A DNA stretch of 64,000 nt from positions 1-64,000 of the forward strand of contig JALHSP010000071.1 in assembly GCA_022865305.1 (NCBI GenBank), read 5' to 3'. Numbering within the stretch: position 1 is the first letter of the stretch; each line of letters starts with the position of its first letter. The notes beneath the pieces are model-generated. The model had not been told where the DNA came from. It ran no database searches and saw only the letters and a program-made list of their open reading frames with translations. Shown here piece after piece: positions 53,446 through 62,190 of the stretch. Both the position numbers and the translations under genes were made by a program. The stretch comes from Bacteroidales bacterium. GTDB taxonomy: Bacteria > Bacteroidota > Bacteroidia > Bacteroidales > VadinHA17.

Positions 53446-54912
53446 CTATTTCTGTTGAAGCGGAATGTTACTCAATACTTCTTTAAGCAAGTTCCAGAAC
53501 ATCTGGACTGTTTCTATTTCTATCTTCTCTTCAGGTGTATGAGGACCTCTGATTGTCGGTCCGAATGAAATCATATCAATTCCTTTGAATTTTTCATATA
53601 TAAGACCACACTCAAGTCCTGCATGAATTGCCCTGACCAGCGGCTCATGTCCAAATAGCTTCTTATATGAATTACGTGTGATCTTCAATATTTCAGAATT
53701 CATATTTGGTCTCCAGCCCGGATAACCTTCTGAATGTACTACTTCGGCTCCTGCAAGCTTAAGACATGCTTCGACCATCGACGCCACATCATGTTTTGAT
53801 GATTCAATTGAGCTTCTCTGTGTGGTGGCGATTTTAATTGTGCCATCTCCTCCGAATTTAACAGATGCCAGGTTGGTAGACGTTTCAACAAGGTCATCCA
53901 TATCTTTCGACCATGCAATAGCCCCATGAGGACAGCATGTTAAAGAACTCAGCAGCTTTGACTGGTTTTCTTTATCCATGACATAATCTGGCAGATCAGT
54001 ATCCCTGACTTTAATTTTCAAATCCTTTTCCAGATCACCATATTCTTCAAGAATAGTTGAATAAAAACTCTCTATGTAGTTCTTAATCTCTTCAGTGTCT
54101 GATTTTTCAACCGCAATTGCAGAAAAAGCTTCCCTCGGGATTGCATTTCTCAGGTTGCCACCGTTAAAATAGCTGACTGATATCTCAAAATGATTTGACA
54201 GATTCCACAATAGCCTGTTCATGATCTTTATGGAGTTTCCATACCCCTTGTGAATTTCATCACCGGAATGGCCTCCATGAAGACCGGTCAGAGAAATTTC
54301 AAGGGCGGAATGCTTCCTATCGGGTGGAGTGGCTCTATATTTCATAGTCCCAATAGTATCCATACCACCAGCACATCCGATGAACAGAATGCCTTCATCT
54401 TCTGAATCAAGATTGATAAGGATTTTCCCGGTAAAAAAGTCAGGTTTGAGGTTTACAGCACCAGTCATACCTGATTCTTCATCAACTGTAAAAAGACATT
54501 CTATTTTACCTTCTTTAAGATATTTGTCTGAGAGAACAGCCAATTGAGATGCAAGGCCAATACCATCATCTGCACCCAGGGTTGTTCCTTTTGCAGAAAC
54601 CCAGCCGTTCTGAACAACAGGAATTATCGGATCAACTGACCAGTCGTGCGGATAATCGGCATTTTTTTCTCCGACCATATCCATATGACTCTGAAGAACC
54701 ACGGTTTTTCTGTTCTTCATTCCGGGAGAGGGTGGCCTGGTAATCAAAATATTTCCAATCTTGTCTTCCTTTACCTCAAGATTATTTCTTACCGCAAAAT
54801 CAAGAATATATTGTCTTATTCTGCCCTCGTTTTTAGACAACCGTGGTATTTTACAGATTTTTTCAAAATAATTCCAGATTGGAGCTGGATTTAATCCAGT
54901 AAAAGCGCTCAT
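53446..54912 (-). CDS. pepD: Aminoacyl-histidine dipeptidase
   Basis: 488 residues of the M20 metallopeptidase family, PepD type. Metal and catalytic residues are visible in VVLQSHMDMVGEKN, TTLGADDGIGLASQLAVL and FTVDEESGMTGAVNL, with the later ligand in AIHAGLECGLIYEK and the final HTPEEKIEIETV. It cleaves Xaa-His and other dipeptides such as carnosine in the cytoplasm. It is a lone gene convergent with the rubredoxin and divergent from the icd-like gene. Confidence 0.95.
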   Translation of the reverse strand: MSAFTGLNPAPIWNYFEKICKIPRLSKNEGRIRQYILDFAVRNNLEVKEDKIGNILITRPPSPGMKNRKTVVLQSHMDMVGEKNADYPHDWSVDPIIPVVQNGWVSAKGTTLGADDGIGLASQLAVLSDKYLKEGKIECLFTVDEESGMTGAVNLKPDFFTGKILINLDSEDEGILFIGCAGGMDTIGTMKYRATPPDRKHSALEISLTGLHGGHSGDEIHKGYGNSIKIMNRLLWNLSNHFEISVSYFNGGNLRNAIPREAFSAIAVEKSDTEEIKNYIESFYSTILEEYGDLEKDLKIKVRDTDLPDYVMDKENQSKLLSSLTCCPHGAIAWSKDMDDLVETSTNLASVKFGGDGTIKIATTQRSSIESSKHDVASMVEACLKLAGAEVVHSEGYPGWRPNMNSEILKITRNSYKKLFGHEPLVRAIHAGLECGLIYEKFKGIDMISFGPTIRGPHTPEEKIEIETVQMFWNLLKEVLSNIPLQQK

Positions 54913-55036
54913 GTATTGTTAAATAAGACATAAAAATAGTGCTTTTCTCCAATATCTCTATTATTTTTTAAATATGGGGGGAGATATTTATCAAATCAAA
55001 TTTTGATTATTTTTATAATGATAAACCTGAAAATAT

Positions 55037-56236
55037 ATGGCAAAACGGACAATTGTAACGCTTCCCGGTGATGGTATCGGAGTAATTGTGCTTGAACAGG
55101 CTGTCAGGGTGCTTAATGCTGCTGGATTTGATGCGGATTATCTGTATGGCGATATTGGCTGGGAATTCTGGAGGACAGAAGGCAATCCGCTTCCTCAACG
55201 GACCATCGATCTGATTGAAAAACACAAAATTGCGTTGTTCGGAGCCATAACCTCCAAGCCAGAAGATGAAGCAAAAGCAGAACTCAATCCTTCTCTGCGG
55301 GACAAAGGATATAAATATTCAAGTCCTATTGTAGGATTGAGGCAGCATTTTAATCTTGATATCTGTGTACGTCCATGCAAATCATATAAGGGCAATCCTC
55401 TTAATTTCATTCGAAGGGGTAGCGGAAATACAATAGAAGAACCACTTGTTGATGTTGTTATTTTCCGCCAGAATACAGAGTGTCTCTATTCAGGTGTTGA
55501 ATGGACCAATCCACCTGAAAAAGTATATCAGGCTTTCCTTACTCATCCGAAATTCAGGAAAAACTTTGGTAATGTAGCAGTTGAAGATCTTTCAATATCA
55601 ACACGGATTTTTACAAGGAAAGCTACCGCCAGGATCCTTATGGCAGGTTTTGAGCATGCACGAAAATACGGATACAGGTCAGTAACTGTCTGTGAGAAGC
55701 CAAATGTGATCAGAGAAACCTCAGGATTGATGTGGAAACTGGCTAAAGAGATCCAGAAAAGCTCCTTTCCTGAGATTAAACTCTTAAACACCAATATAGA
55801 TGCCCAAATGATGTGGCTGACTAAAAATCCAGAGGATTATGGGGTTATTGTGGCCGGTAATATGTTTGGCGACATCGCTTCAGATGCTTTTGCCGGCCTT
55901 ATAGGAGGTCTGGGATTTGCTTGCAGCGCACAATTTTCATCTGATGGAATTGCTGTCTTTGAACCGACACATGGTTCCGCTCCAAAATATGCTGGCTATG
56001 AAGTTTCTATTGTAAATCCGATTGCTATGATCGAATCTGCCTGTATGATGCTTGATTATATTGACGAAAAGAAAATCTGCTCTGATATCCGTAATGCAAT
56101 AGCCCGGGTCATTGAAGAAGGCAAAGTCAGAACCTATGATATGATGAAAATGACCGGTAAGCCAGAAGTTCTCGGGAATGGGGCTTCCTCTACGGTTCAA
56201 ATGACTGATGCAATAATAGAAAAGTTAAAAAACTAA
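55037..56236 (+). CDS. Isocitrate dehydrogenase-like (NADP-type) enzyme
   Basis: 399 residues of the isocitrate/isopropylmalate dehydrogenase family. LPGDGIGVIVLEQAVRVL starts it, YSSPIVGLRQHFNLDICVRP is closer to IDH (LRQ..DLYICLRP) than to LeuB, and GNMFGDIASDAFAGLIGGLG carries the metal Asp. PTHGSAPKYAG has Lys-Tyr at the positions that select NADP in E. coli IDH, whereas LeuB has Asp-Ile there. So isocitrate to 2-oxoglutarate with NADP is the best guess. It precedes an HD-like gene by 6 bp. Isopropylmalate or tartrate-type activity cannot be excluded. Confidence 0.8.
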   Translation: MAKRTIVTLPGDGIGVIVLEQAVRVLNAAGFDADYLYGDIGWEFWRTEGNPLPQRTIDLIEKHKIALFGAITSKPEDEAKAELNPSLRDKGYKYSSPIVGLRQHFNLDICVRPCKSYKGNPLNFIRRGSGNTIEEPLVDVVIFRQNTECLYSGVEWTNPPEKVYQAFLTHPKFRKNFGNVAVEDLSISTRIFTRKATARILMAGFEHARKYGYRSVTVCEKPNVIRETSGLMWKLAKEIQKSSFPEIKLLNTNIDAQMMWLTKNPEDYGVIVAGNMFGDIASDAFAGLIGGLGFACSAQFSSDGIAVFEPTHGSAPKYAGYEVSIVNPIAMIESACMMLDYIDEKKICSDIRNAIARVIEEGKVRTYDMMKMTGKPEVLGNGASSTVQMTDAIIEKLKN

Positions 56237-56242
56237 AGGGAA

Positions 56243-56791
56243 ATGACTGATCAGATAAAAAAATTATGGCCCGAGCTTGACTGGATCCGGGACAAATCGC
56301 TTCGTGAGAAAACGGCAAAAACATGGGAAATGGCACTAAAAAAAAGTGTTCTTACACCTGATGATCTTGAGCATATTCCGTTTACACTGCTTTGCGGGCC
56401 GAATCTTAAGGTGAGTTTTATGGCTCATAAAAGATGTGTAGTCCATGTTGCAAAGGCCAGTGGTGAAAAGATAAACGAATTTTTCGGAAACGATCTTCCC
56501 GTAAATATGGATGTTCTTGTTTCAGGTGCTATCCTGGCCGATGTAGGCAAGTTGCTCGAATATGTGCTTGATAAAGAGGGTAAGGCAGTTCAGGGGAAGT
56601 ACGGGCAGTACCTCAGACACCCGTTTTCCGGAGTTTCTCTGGCAGAAGAATGCGGTGTTCCACCGGAAGTATGCCATATCATCGCAGCTCATGCCCAGGA
56701 AGGAGATCTCGTGAAAAGGACAACGGAGGCATTTATTGTTCATCATGCTGACTTCATGACGTTCCTCCCCTTTAAAAGCAGGCTGGTCTAG
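56243..56791 (+). CDS. HD-domain-like protein, lacking the motif histidine
   Basis: 182 residues. It resembles HD phosphohydrolases: His62 in FMAHKRCVVHVAK, ILADVGKLLEY where the HD doublet should be (Ala99-Asp100), His126 in YLRHPFSGVSL, His145 and His150 in CHIIAAHAQEG, and Asp170 in VHHADF. The missing first His may mean altered or lost metal chemistry. It starts 6 bp after the icd-like gene, so it could act on a nucleotide or regulate that enzyme. The function is not known. Confidence 0.7.
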   Translation: MTDQIKKLWPELDWIRDKSLREKTAKTWEMALKKSVLTPDDLEHIPFTLLCGPNLKVSFMAHKRCVVHVAKASGEKINEFFGNDLPVNMDVLVSGAILADVGKLLEYVLDKEGKAVQGKYGQYLRHPFSGVSLAEECGVPPEVCHIIAAHAQEGDLVKRTTEAFIVHHADFMTFLPFKSRLV

Positions 56792-56834
56792 CTTAATCCA
56801 GATTTTTGGGCAACGGATTGAAACGAAGGGAATT

Positions 56835-58748
56835 CTAGCCGAGTTTCATCTTTTCGACTTCTTCTATGTTTCTTTCATTAGTAATTGCCTTAGCATCAGG
56901 AGTATACAGGTAATCAATAAGGTCCTGGTATTTATCCATTATTTTCCCTCTTACGATTTTCAATACCGAATTCATAAGGCCATTCTCTTCTGTAAATCCT
57001 TGTTCAAGAATACCCAGTGCGACCGGAAGCCATCGTTGCGGAAACATTTTCCCGTACTTGCCGCTGGTACGGTATTCATTAATCTCATTCTCGATAAGTG
57101 TCAGAATAACACGTTTTCCCTCATCTGAATCAGCAGTCAGGTTCTTTTCCTCAAGATACAGTTTCAGGGCATGCTGATCGGGTACAACAAGGGCTACCGT
57201 GTAAGGTTTCTGATTATTATAGAGCATGCACTGATCGATATATTTTGACTGTTCAGTGAAAGTTTCCTCAATACCTTCGGGACTGAACTTCTCTCCATCG
57301 TCAGCAATGAGCAGGCTTTTAAATCTGCCAAGGACGTACAGGTATCCATCTTCTGACATATAACCCATATCACCCGTGTGAAGCCAACCATCCTTTATCG
57401 TTTCTTTTGTAGCTGCTTCGTTTTTCCAGTAACCATGCATTACATTTCCTCCTTTGATCACAATCTCACCTTTTTCCCCGACAGGAAGTTCATGGTCATC
57501 TTCATCATATATTTTCAAATCCATATTATTTACCAGCGCACCAGAGGAACCTAGTTTATGCCTGTCTGCTGAATTGGTTGAGATAACAGGTGATGCTTCA
57601 CTTAAACCATATCCCTGGTACATCGGGATTCCCAGTGCATAAAAGAATCTCTGCAATTCAATGTCGAGAAGAGCTCCGCCTCCTATAAAATAGTCAAGTT
57701 CGCCGCCGTAGGCTTCCCTTACTTTACTGAAAAGGATTTTATCATACAGTTTAAGCAGGGGCTCTTTCATCTTCTGCAAACCTCTACCTTTATTCCATCC
57801 TTCTTTGTTATATGAATAAGATATCTTTAGAGCATGATTGAAAAGTGCTTCTACCAGTTTACCTTTTTCCTTAATACCTTTTTCAATATTCTTCCTGAAA
57901 TTTTTTGCAATTGCCGGAACACTCATCATCAGGTTTGGTTTAATCTCCTTTAGGCAGATAGGAAGATTCCTGAGAGTTTCCATAGGTGTTTTACCTGTTT
58001 TCACAGAGGCAATGCTGGCTCCCTTACCCATAAATGAATAGATGCCGCAGGTATGCCCGAATGAATGATCCCATGACAGAATCAGAAGTGTTTTATAAAA
58101 AGGAGGAATATCTATGAGACTGTAAGCCTGATAGACATTAGTCACATAGTTGCCATGTGTAAGTACAATACCTTTCGGATCGGCAGTAGTTCCGGATGTA
58201 TAGCAGATATTGGCAAAATCAGAAGGAGTTATGCTTCTGCAGGTTTCCTCGAATTTTGTCATATTCTCTGAAGAATCAAGCCATTCTCTTCCAATCTTTC
58301 TTACTTCATTAAAATGGATTTCATTGGGAGCATATTCTTCCTGTGTGTCGAAATGAATAATCTTTTCAAGAGTTCTGCAATCGCTGATTACCTCTTTTAG
58401 CTTCTGATATTGTATTGATGATAACAAAATCATCCTTGATTCTGAATGATTTAGACGGAATTTTATCTCTTCAGGACTAAGCTTTGCCGACAACGGGACA
58501 TTTACGGCACCTGTATATAAAACTCCAAGTTCCCCGATAACCCAGCTATTGCGACCTTCTGAAAGCAAACTTAACCTGTCGCCTTTTTTTATACCCATGG
58601 TGATCAGCCCTGCAGCAAATTCGTAAACCTGTTTTTTTGTTTCGCCATAAGTTGTACCTTCATATTTGTCCTGTGGTTTTTCCCACATATAGACATTGTT
58701 ACTGAACTTCTCAACACTTTCTTCAAAGAATTGGATTAACGATTTCAT
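56835..58748 (-). CDS. AMP-forming long-chain acyl-CoA synthetase
   Basis: 637 residues of the ANL superfamily. The ATP-binding loop ICYTSGTTADPKGIVLTHGN, the YQGYGLSEASPVIS motif, then DGWLHTGDMGYMSEDGYLYVLGR and the C-terminal lid domain are visible. It activates fatty acids to acyl-CoA; the N-terminal region resembles FACS-type enzymes. It is a lone gene on the minus strand. The 16-bp inverted repeat at 58845-58901 lies in its upstream region too, so it might share control with the SPOR gene. Confidence 0.9.
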   Translation of the reverse strand: MKSLIQFFEESVEKFSNNVYMWEKPQDKYEGTTYGETKKQVYEFAAGLITMGIKKGDRLSLLSEGRNSWVIGELGVLYTGAVNVPLSAKLSPEEIKFRLNHSESRMILLSSIQYQKLKEVISDCRTLEKIIHFDTQEEYAPNEIHFNEVRKIGREWLDSSENMTKFEETCRSITPSDFANICYTSGTTADPKGIVLTHGNYVTNVYQAYSLIDIPPFYKTLLILSWDHSFGHTCGIYSFMGKGASIASVKTGKTPMETLRNLPICLKEIKPNLMMSVPAIAKNFRKNIEKGIKEKGKLVEALFNHALKISYSYNKEGWNKGRGLQKMKEPLLKLYDKILFSKVREAYGGELDYFIGGGALLDIELQRFFYALGIPMYQGYGLSEASPVISTNSADRHKLGSSGALVNNMDLKIYDEDDHELPVGEKGEIVIKGGNVMHGYWKNEAATKETIKDGWLHTGDMGYMSEDGYLYVLGRFKSLLIADDGEKFSPEGIEETFTEQSKYIDQCMLYNNQKPYTVALVVPDQHALKLYLEEKNLTADSDEGKRVILTLIENEINEYRTSGKYGKMFPQRWLPVALGILEQGFTEENGLMNSVLKIVRGKIMDKYQDLIDYLYTPDAKAITNERNIEEVEKMKLG

Positions 58749-58837
58749 GTATTCAGTTTTTAGGTGATTATTAATTTGACAAGACTAATATACAAAATCC
58801 ACAATATATCAAATCCGGGTTAACTATAATATTATCA

Positions 58838-58869
58838 TTTGGTTTGGTTTTCAATATTTTGTATCTTTG
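58838..58869 (+). promoter_or_regulatory. Promoter of the SPOR-domain lipoprotein gene
   Basis: TTTG (58838-58841), a 20-bp spacer and TATCTTTG (58862-58869) match the Bacteroidota consensus exactly. Transcription would start near 58875, giving a leader of about 140 nt. Confidence 0.55.
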
Positions 58870-58901
58870 ATTGGCAGCCTTATATAAAATATTGAAAACC
58901 A
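58845..58901. promoter_or_regulatory. 16-bp inverted repeat spanning the promoter
   Basis: Perfect arms TGGTTTTCAATATTTT (58845-58860) and its complement (58886-58901) with a 25-bp spacer. The left arm falls between the -33 and -7 boxes and the right arm just after the expected start. This placement looks like an operator rather than an RNA hairpin. It lies between divergent genes, so either or both may be controlled. Confidence 0.5.
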
Positions 58902-59017
58902 CATGAATATATGCATTATCCAATCATCAGTTTACAATGGAAGGATTCATATTTGCCAGTTGGGATCAATACCTTTAAGAATGATTAAATCTTGTTATTA
59001 AATTTAAAATATTTATT

Positions 59018-59485
59018 ATGAGACATTTATCAGTCGTTATTTTAATAGCATTTCTGACAGTTCTTCCTTCCTGTAACTTTATCAGGGAGAAAGGCTGGTT
59101 TAATAAAAAAGAAAGAACACTTGCTGCATTGAAAGCTCAGCAGGAAAGTATCCGTGTTGCCGATTCGGTAAGAAAAGCACAGGAAAGGCTGGTTGCTATT
59201 GAGAATGCACGGCTTGATTCTATTAGGCTTGCTGATGAAGCACGGTTAACTCTTGCATCAAGATATAATATAATTATTGGCAGTTTTATTACACCTGAAT
59301 ATGCAAGGGCATGGGCAGAGGAGTACCGTAAACAGGGATATGATGCGAAGATATTTAAAATGGAAGGCAGCAGGTTTGAGCTTGTATCAGCAGAATCGCA
59401 TGAAAGTTTCAGGAAAGCTGTTAACCGGTTAAATCAGTTTCAGGATACTGTCCAGATTGATGCCTGGATGTACATAAAAAGGTAA
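59018..59485 (+). CDS. SPOR-domain lipoprotein
   Basis: 155 residues. Signal with lipobox LPSC (Cys at about residue 19). A charged Ala/Arg/Glu coiled coil follows (residues 30-80), with two copies of the pattern SIRVADSVRKAQ and SIRLADEARL. The C-terminal SPOR domain is at 83-155 (YNIIIGSFITPEYARAWAEEY, then YDAKIFKMEGSRFELVSAES). SPOR domains bind denuded peptidoglycan at division sites. Its end abuts the convergent purA gene without a gap. Confidence 0.9.
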   Translation: MRHLSVVILIAFLTVLPSCNFIREKGWFNKKERTLAALKAQQESIRVADSVRKAQERLVAIENARLDSIRLADEARLTLASRYNIIIGSFITPEYARAWAEEYRKQGYDAKIFKMEGSRFELVSAESHESFRKAVNRLNQFQDTVQIDAWMYIKR

Positions 59486-60757
59486 TTATCGTAATTTTCT
59501 GAAGATTATTTCTTCCCGGTCGGGCCCGACTGAGACCATGGTAACCGGAACACCTGTCTGTTTTTCAACAAATTCGACATATAACTTAAGTGCTGCAGGC
59601 AGCTTATCAAATTCCCTGATTCCTGAAATTTTTTCTTCCCATCCTGGTATTTCTGTATAAACCGGTTCTATAATTGAATCGTTACTGAATGGAATCTCAG
59701 TACACTCCTTTCCGTCAATTTTATATGAAGTACATACTTTTATGGTATTAAATCCTGACAGGACATCTGCTTTTGTCATAAAGAGTTTTGTTGCGCCATT
59801 GATCATTATTGCATATTTCAGTGCGGGAAGATCGAGCCATCCGCATCTGCGTGGGCGTCCGGTTGTCGACCCGAATTCATAACCAATCTCTCTTAACCTG
59901 TCACCGGTCTTGTCATTCAACTCTGTAGGGAATGGGCCGCTGCCTACCCTTGTGCAGTATGCTTTAAAGATCCCGAATACATCACCGACTTTTCTGGGAG
60001 AGATACCTAAGCCTGTACAGGCACCGGCACTAATAGTATTAGAAGAAGTTACAAAAGGATATGAACCAAAATCCACATCAAGCATAGTCCCCTGGGCACC
60101 TTCCGCCAGTAACTTCTTACCCTGTGAAGTAAGCTCATTTACCAGATATTCGGTATTGACTATACGGAAATTCTTCAGCATCTCTATCCCTTCGAACCAG
60201 CCTGATTCATACTCTTCCAGATTAAAACTGAAATTGTAATTTTTGAGAATTGCCAGGTGGATTTTAAGATGTGCATCATATAGCTCTTTGAAATCATCAC
60301 GGAGTATTTCAGCTATTCTTAATCCATTACGACCTGCTTTATCGGTATAGGCAGGTCCAATCCCTTTTAGTGTGGATCCGATTTTAGTGAACCCTTTCTG
60401 GTATTCGTATGCAGCATCAAGTATCCTGTGGGTTGGCAGAATAAGATTTGCCCTGGACGATATAATAAGCCTTTTTGAAAGTTCACCGACGGGTGGTCCA
60501 AGAGTTTCAATTTCCTGCTTAAAAACAGCCGGGTCGATCACCACTCCGTTTCCAATTATATTCAGTTTTTCAGGATGAAATATTCCCGACGGGATCAGGT
60601 GCAGGATATGTTTGATATTATTGAATTTAAGTGAGTGTCCTGCATTCGGACCTCCCTGGAACCGTGCTATGATATCATAATCCGGACTAATTGCGTCAAC
60701 TATTTTCCCTTTACCCTCATCGCCCCACTGAAGGCCTAACAGTATGTCAATGTTCAT
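59486..60757 (-). CDS. purA: Adenylosuccinate synthetase
   Basis: 423 residues. The GTP-binding/catalytic N-terminus LLGLQWGDEGKGKIVDAI contains the catalytic Asp, and GGPNAGHSLKFNN has the catalytic His. Later IGSTLKGIGPAYTDKAGRNG, LLAEGAQGTMLDVDFGSYPFVTSSN and GSTTGRPRRCGWLD are typical. It joins IMP and aspartate with GTP in AMP synthesis. It is a single-gene unit; the fur-like gene is separate. Confidence 0.97.
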   Translation of the reverse strand: MNIDILLGLQWGDEGKGKIVDAISPDYDIIARFQGGPNAGHSLKFNNIKHILHLIPSGIFHPEKLNIIGNGVVIDPAVFKQEIETLGPPVGELSKRLIISSRANLILPTHRILDAAYEYQKGFTKIGSTLKGIGPAYTDKAGRNGLRIAEILRDDFKELYDAHLKIHLAILKNYNFSFNLEEYESGWFEGIEMLKNFRIVNTEYLVNELTSQGKKLLAEGAQGTMLDVDFGSYPFVTSSNTISAGACTGLGISPRKVGDVFGIFKAYCTRVGSGPFPTELNDKTGDRLREIGYEFGSTTGRPRRCGWLDLPALKYAIMINGATKLFMTKADVLSGFNTIKVCTSYKIDGKECTEIPFSNDSIIEPVYTEIPGWEEKISGIREFDKLPAALKLYVEFVEKQTGVPVTMVSVGPDREEIIFRKLR

Positions 60758-60885
60758 ATTAGAATTATGTCAGAGTTTCAAAAAACAGAGTCCAAGTTAC
60801 AAAAAAAAATGGCTGAAAACTGCGCTTATTAATTATTGTTAATAAATGGCGAAAAGAAACTCTCCTCATAATAATCTCAAAATCA

Positions 60886-60917
60886 TTTGATAATTAAGCG
60901 AACAATTAATAACTTTA
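60886..60917 (+). promoter_or_regulatory. Candidate promoter of the DUF3575-like gene
   Basis: TTTG (60886-60889), a 20-bp spacer and TAACTTTA (60910-60917), one mismatch from TAnnTTTG. The start codon is 42 bp downstream. Confidence 0.4.
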
Positions 60918-60958
60918 TAGGTTATATAAATTAAAAGTTTTAATAATAACTGATAGTT

Positions 60959-61597
60959 ATGAAAAAATTCTTTGTTTTAATGATGCTGGGATTTATTATG
61001 TTGAATATTTCAACACCCATTAAAGCCCAGGAAGAAAAAGATTATAAATTTGCAATCAAAACCAATCCTTTAGCAGCACTCGGGGGGCCATTCTGGCTAA
61101 TAGTTGTACCGTTGACTGGTGAATATAAGGCCATTTTCGAAATAGCTGTCGCAAAAAAATCCTCTATTCAGGTCGGTGTAGGATACATCGGACCAAGTGT
61201 ATTACTTAACCTTGATGACCTAACCGGCGATGGCGGTGTAATCACCGGATTAAAAACTAGCGGTTTGAGAATTCAGGGTATGTATAAACAGTATATCAGC
61301 CGCGATTTAAATGCTCCGGAGGGATTTTATATTGGTCCACATGTTTCTTATGCCAGGGCTACCATTAAGAGCAAAGATGACGAAGCCAACAAAGTTGAAC
61401 CTGTCAAGCTGAATATCAATGCAATAATCGGGTACCAGCTGATTACTTCCGGCGGCTTTACGCTGGATATCTATACCGGAATGGGTTTTGTTTCACGCAA
61501 GTGGAATATCTCAGGCACTGATTTTGATGAGACAAATTTCAAAGACAGAGCAAGTGTAGCAATACCTTTTGGAGTTTCATTTGGTTACGCTTTCTGA
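60959..61597 (+). CDS. DUF3575-like outer-membrane beta-barrel protein
   Basis: 212 residues. The signal peptide ends at IKAQ (about residue 23). The mature part begins with FAIKTNPLAALGGPFWLIVV and contains amphipathic strands with Gly and Tyr, ending in a typical terminal aromatic (FGVSFGYAF), as expected for an outer-membrane barrel of eight or so strands. It resembles the DUF3575 family. The role is unknown. It has its own terminator, shared with the convergent fur-like gene. Confidence 0.75.
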   Translation: MKKFFVLMMLGFIMLNISTPIKAQEEKDYKFAIKTNPLAALGGPFWLIVVPLTGEYKAIFEIAVAKKSSIQVGVGYIGPSVLLNLDDLTGDGGVITGLKTSGLRIQGMYKQYISRDLNAPEGFYIGPHVSYARATIKSKDDEANKVEPVKLNINAIIGYQLITSGGFTLDIYTGMGFVSRKWNISGTDFDETNFKDRASVAIPFGVSFGYAF

Positions 61598-61615
61598 TTT
61601 TAAGAGATATTAAAT

Positions 61616-61644
61616 AAAAAGCTGCCCCAGACCGGCAGCTTTTT
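61616..61644. terminator. Bidirectional terminator
   Basis: Stem GCTGCC/GGCAGC (61621-61626 and 61634-61639) is extended by A5 on the left and T6 on the right, so it works in both directions. It serves the DUF3575-like gene and, on the other strand, the fur-like gene. Confidence 0.85.
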
Positions 61645-61665
61645 TAATTTGAAAAAAAACAGGAT

Positions 61666-62115
61666 TTATTTTTTATCCGGTACTGTTAATTTACCATAAA
61701 TATAAAGTGAATGATACGTTGGAGTGAAGTTATTCAGTTCACTGGATGTCTTTATTATTTCATCGATCCTTGGATCACAGAATTCAATAACTTTACCTGA
61801 CTCAATATCAATAAGATGATCGTGTTGACCACATTGATAAGCTCTCTCAAACTGTGCAATATTTTTGCCGAACTGATGCTTGATAACCAGGTTGCAGTCG
61901 AGAAGCAGTTCAATCGTATTGTATAATGTTGCCCTGCTTACCCTGTAGTTTTTATTCTTCATAAATATGTAGAGAGACTCAATATCGAAATGTCCCGGAC
62001 GTGAATAAATCTCATCAAGAATAGCGTAACGTTCGGGTGTCTTCCTGTGGCCTTTTTTTTCAAGATATTCAGTAAATATCTTCTTTACTGTCAGTTTTGT
62101 ATCATCACTAATCAT
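61666..62115 (-). CDS. Fur-family transcriptional regulator
   Basis: 149 residues. N-terminal winged helix: [23 protein letters not shown], then [22 protein letters not shown]. The dimer/metal domain includes [21 protein letters not shown] and HSLYIYGKL. The paired CxxC motifs that hold structural zinc in most Fur and PerR proteins are missing. It controls iron, zinc or peroxide genes; the metal cannot be decided here. It is divergent from no target in the window; spoT lies upstream in the same direction. Confidence 0.92.
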   Translation of the reverse strand: MISDDTKLTVKKIFTEYLEKKGHRKTPERYAILDEIYSRPGHFDIESLYIFMKNKNYRVSRATLYNTIELLLDCNLVIKHQFGKNIAQFERAYQCGQHDHLIDIESGKVIEFCDPRIDEIIKTSSELNNFTPTYHSLYIYGKLTVPDKK

Positions 62116-62190
62116 ATCTGGTCTAATTTAAAATAATAGCAAAAGTATGTAATTTTTGTTAAAATCACCAGATAGTAATTATTGTATTTA

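Noticed and set aside
54994-55008. AATCAAA/TTTGATT palindrome upstream of the icd-like gene
   Set aside because: Short and AT-rich in an AT-rich gap; likely to arise by chance, so not listed as an operator.
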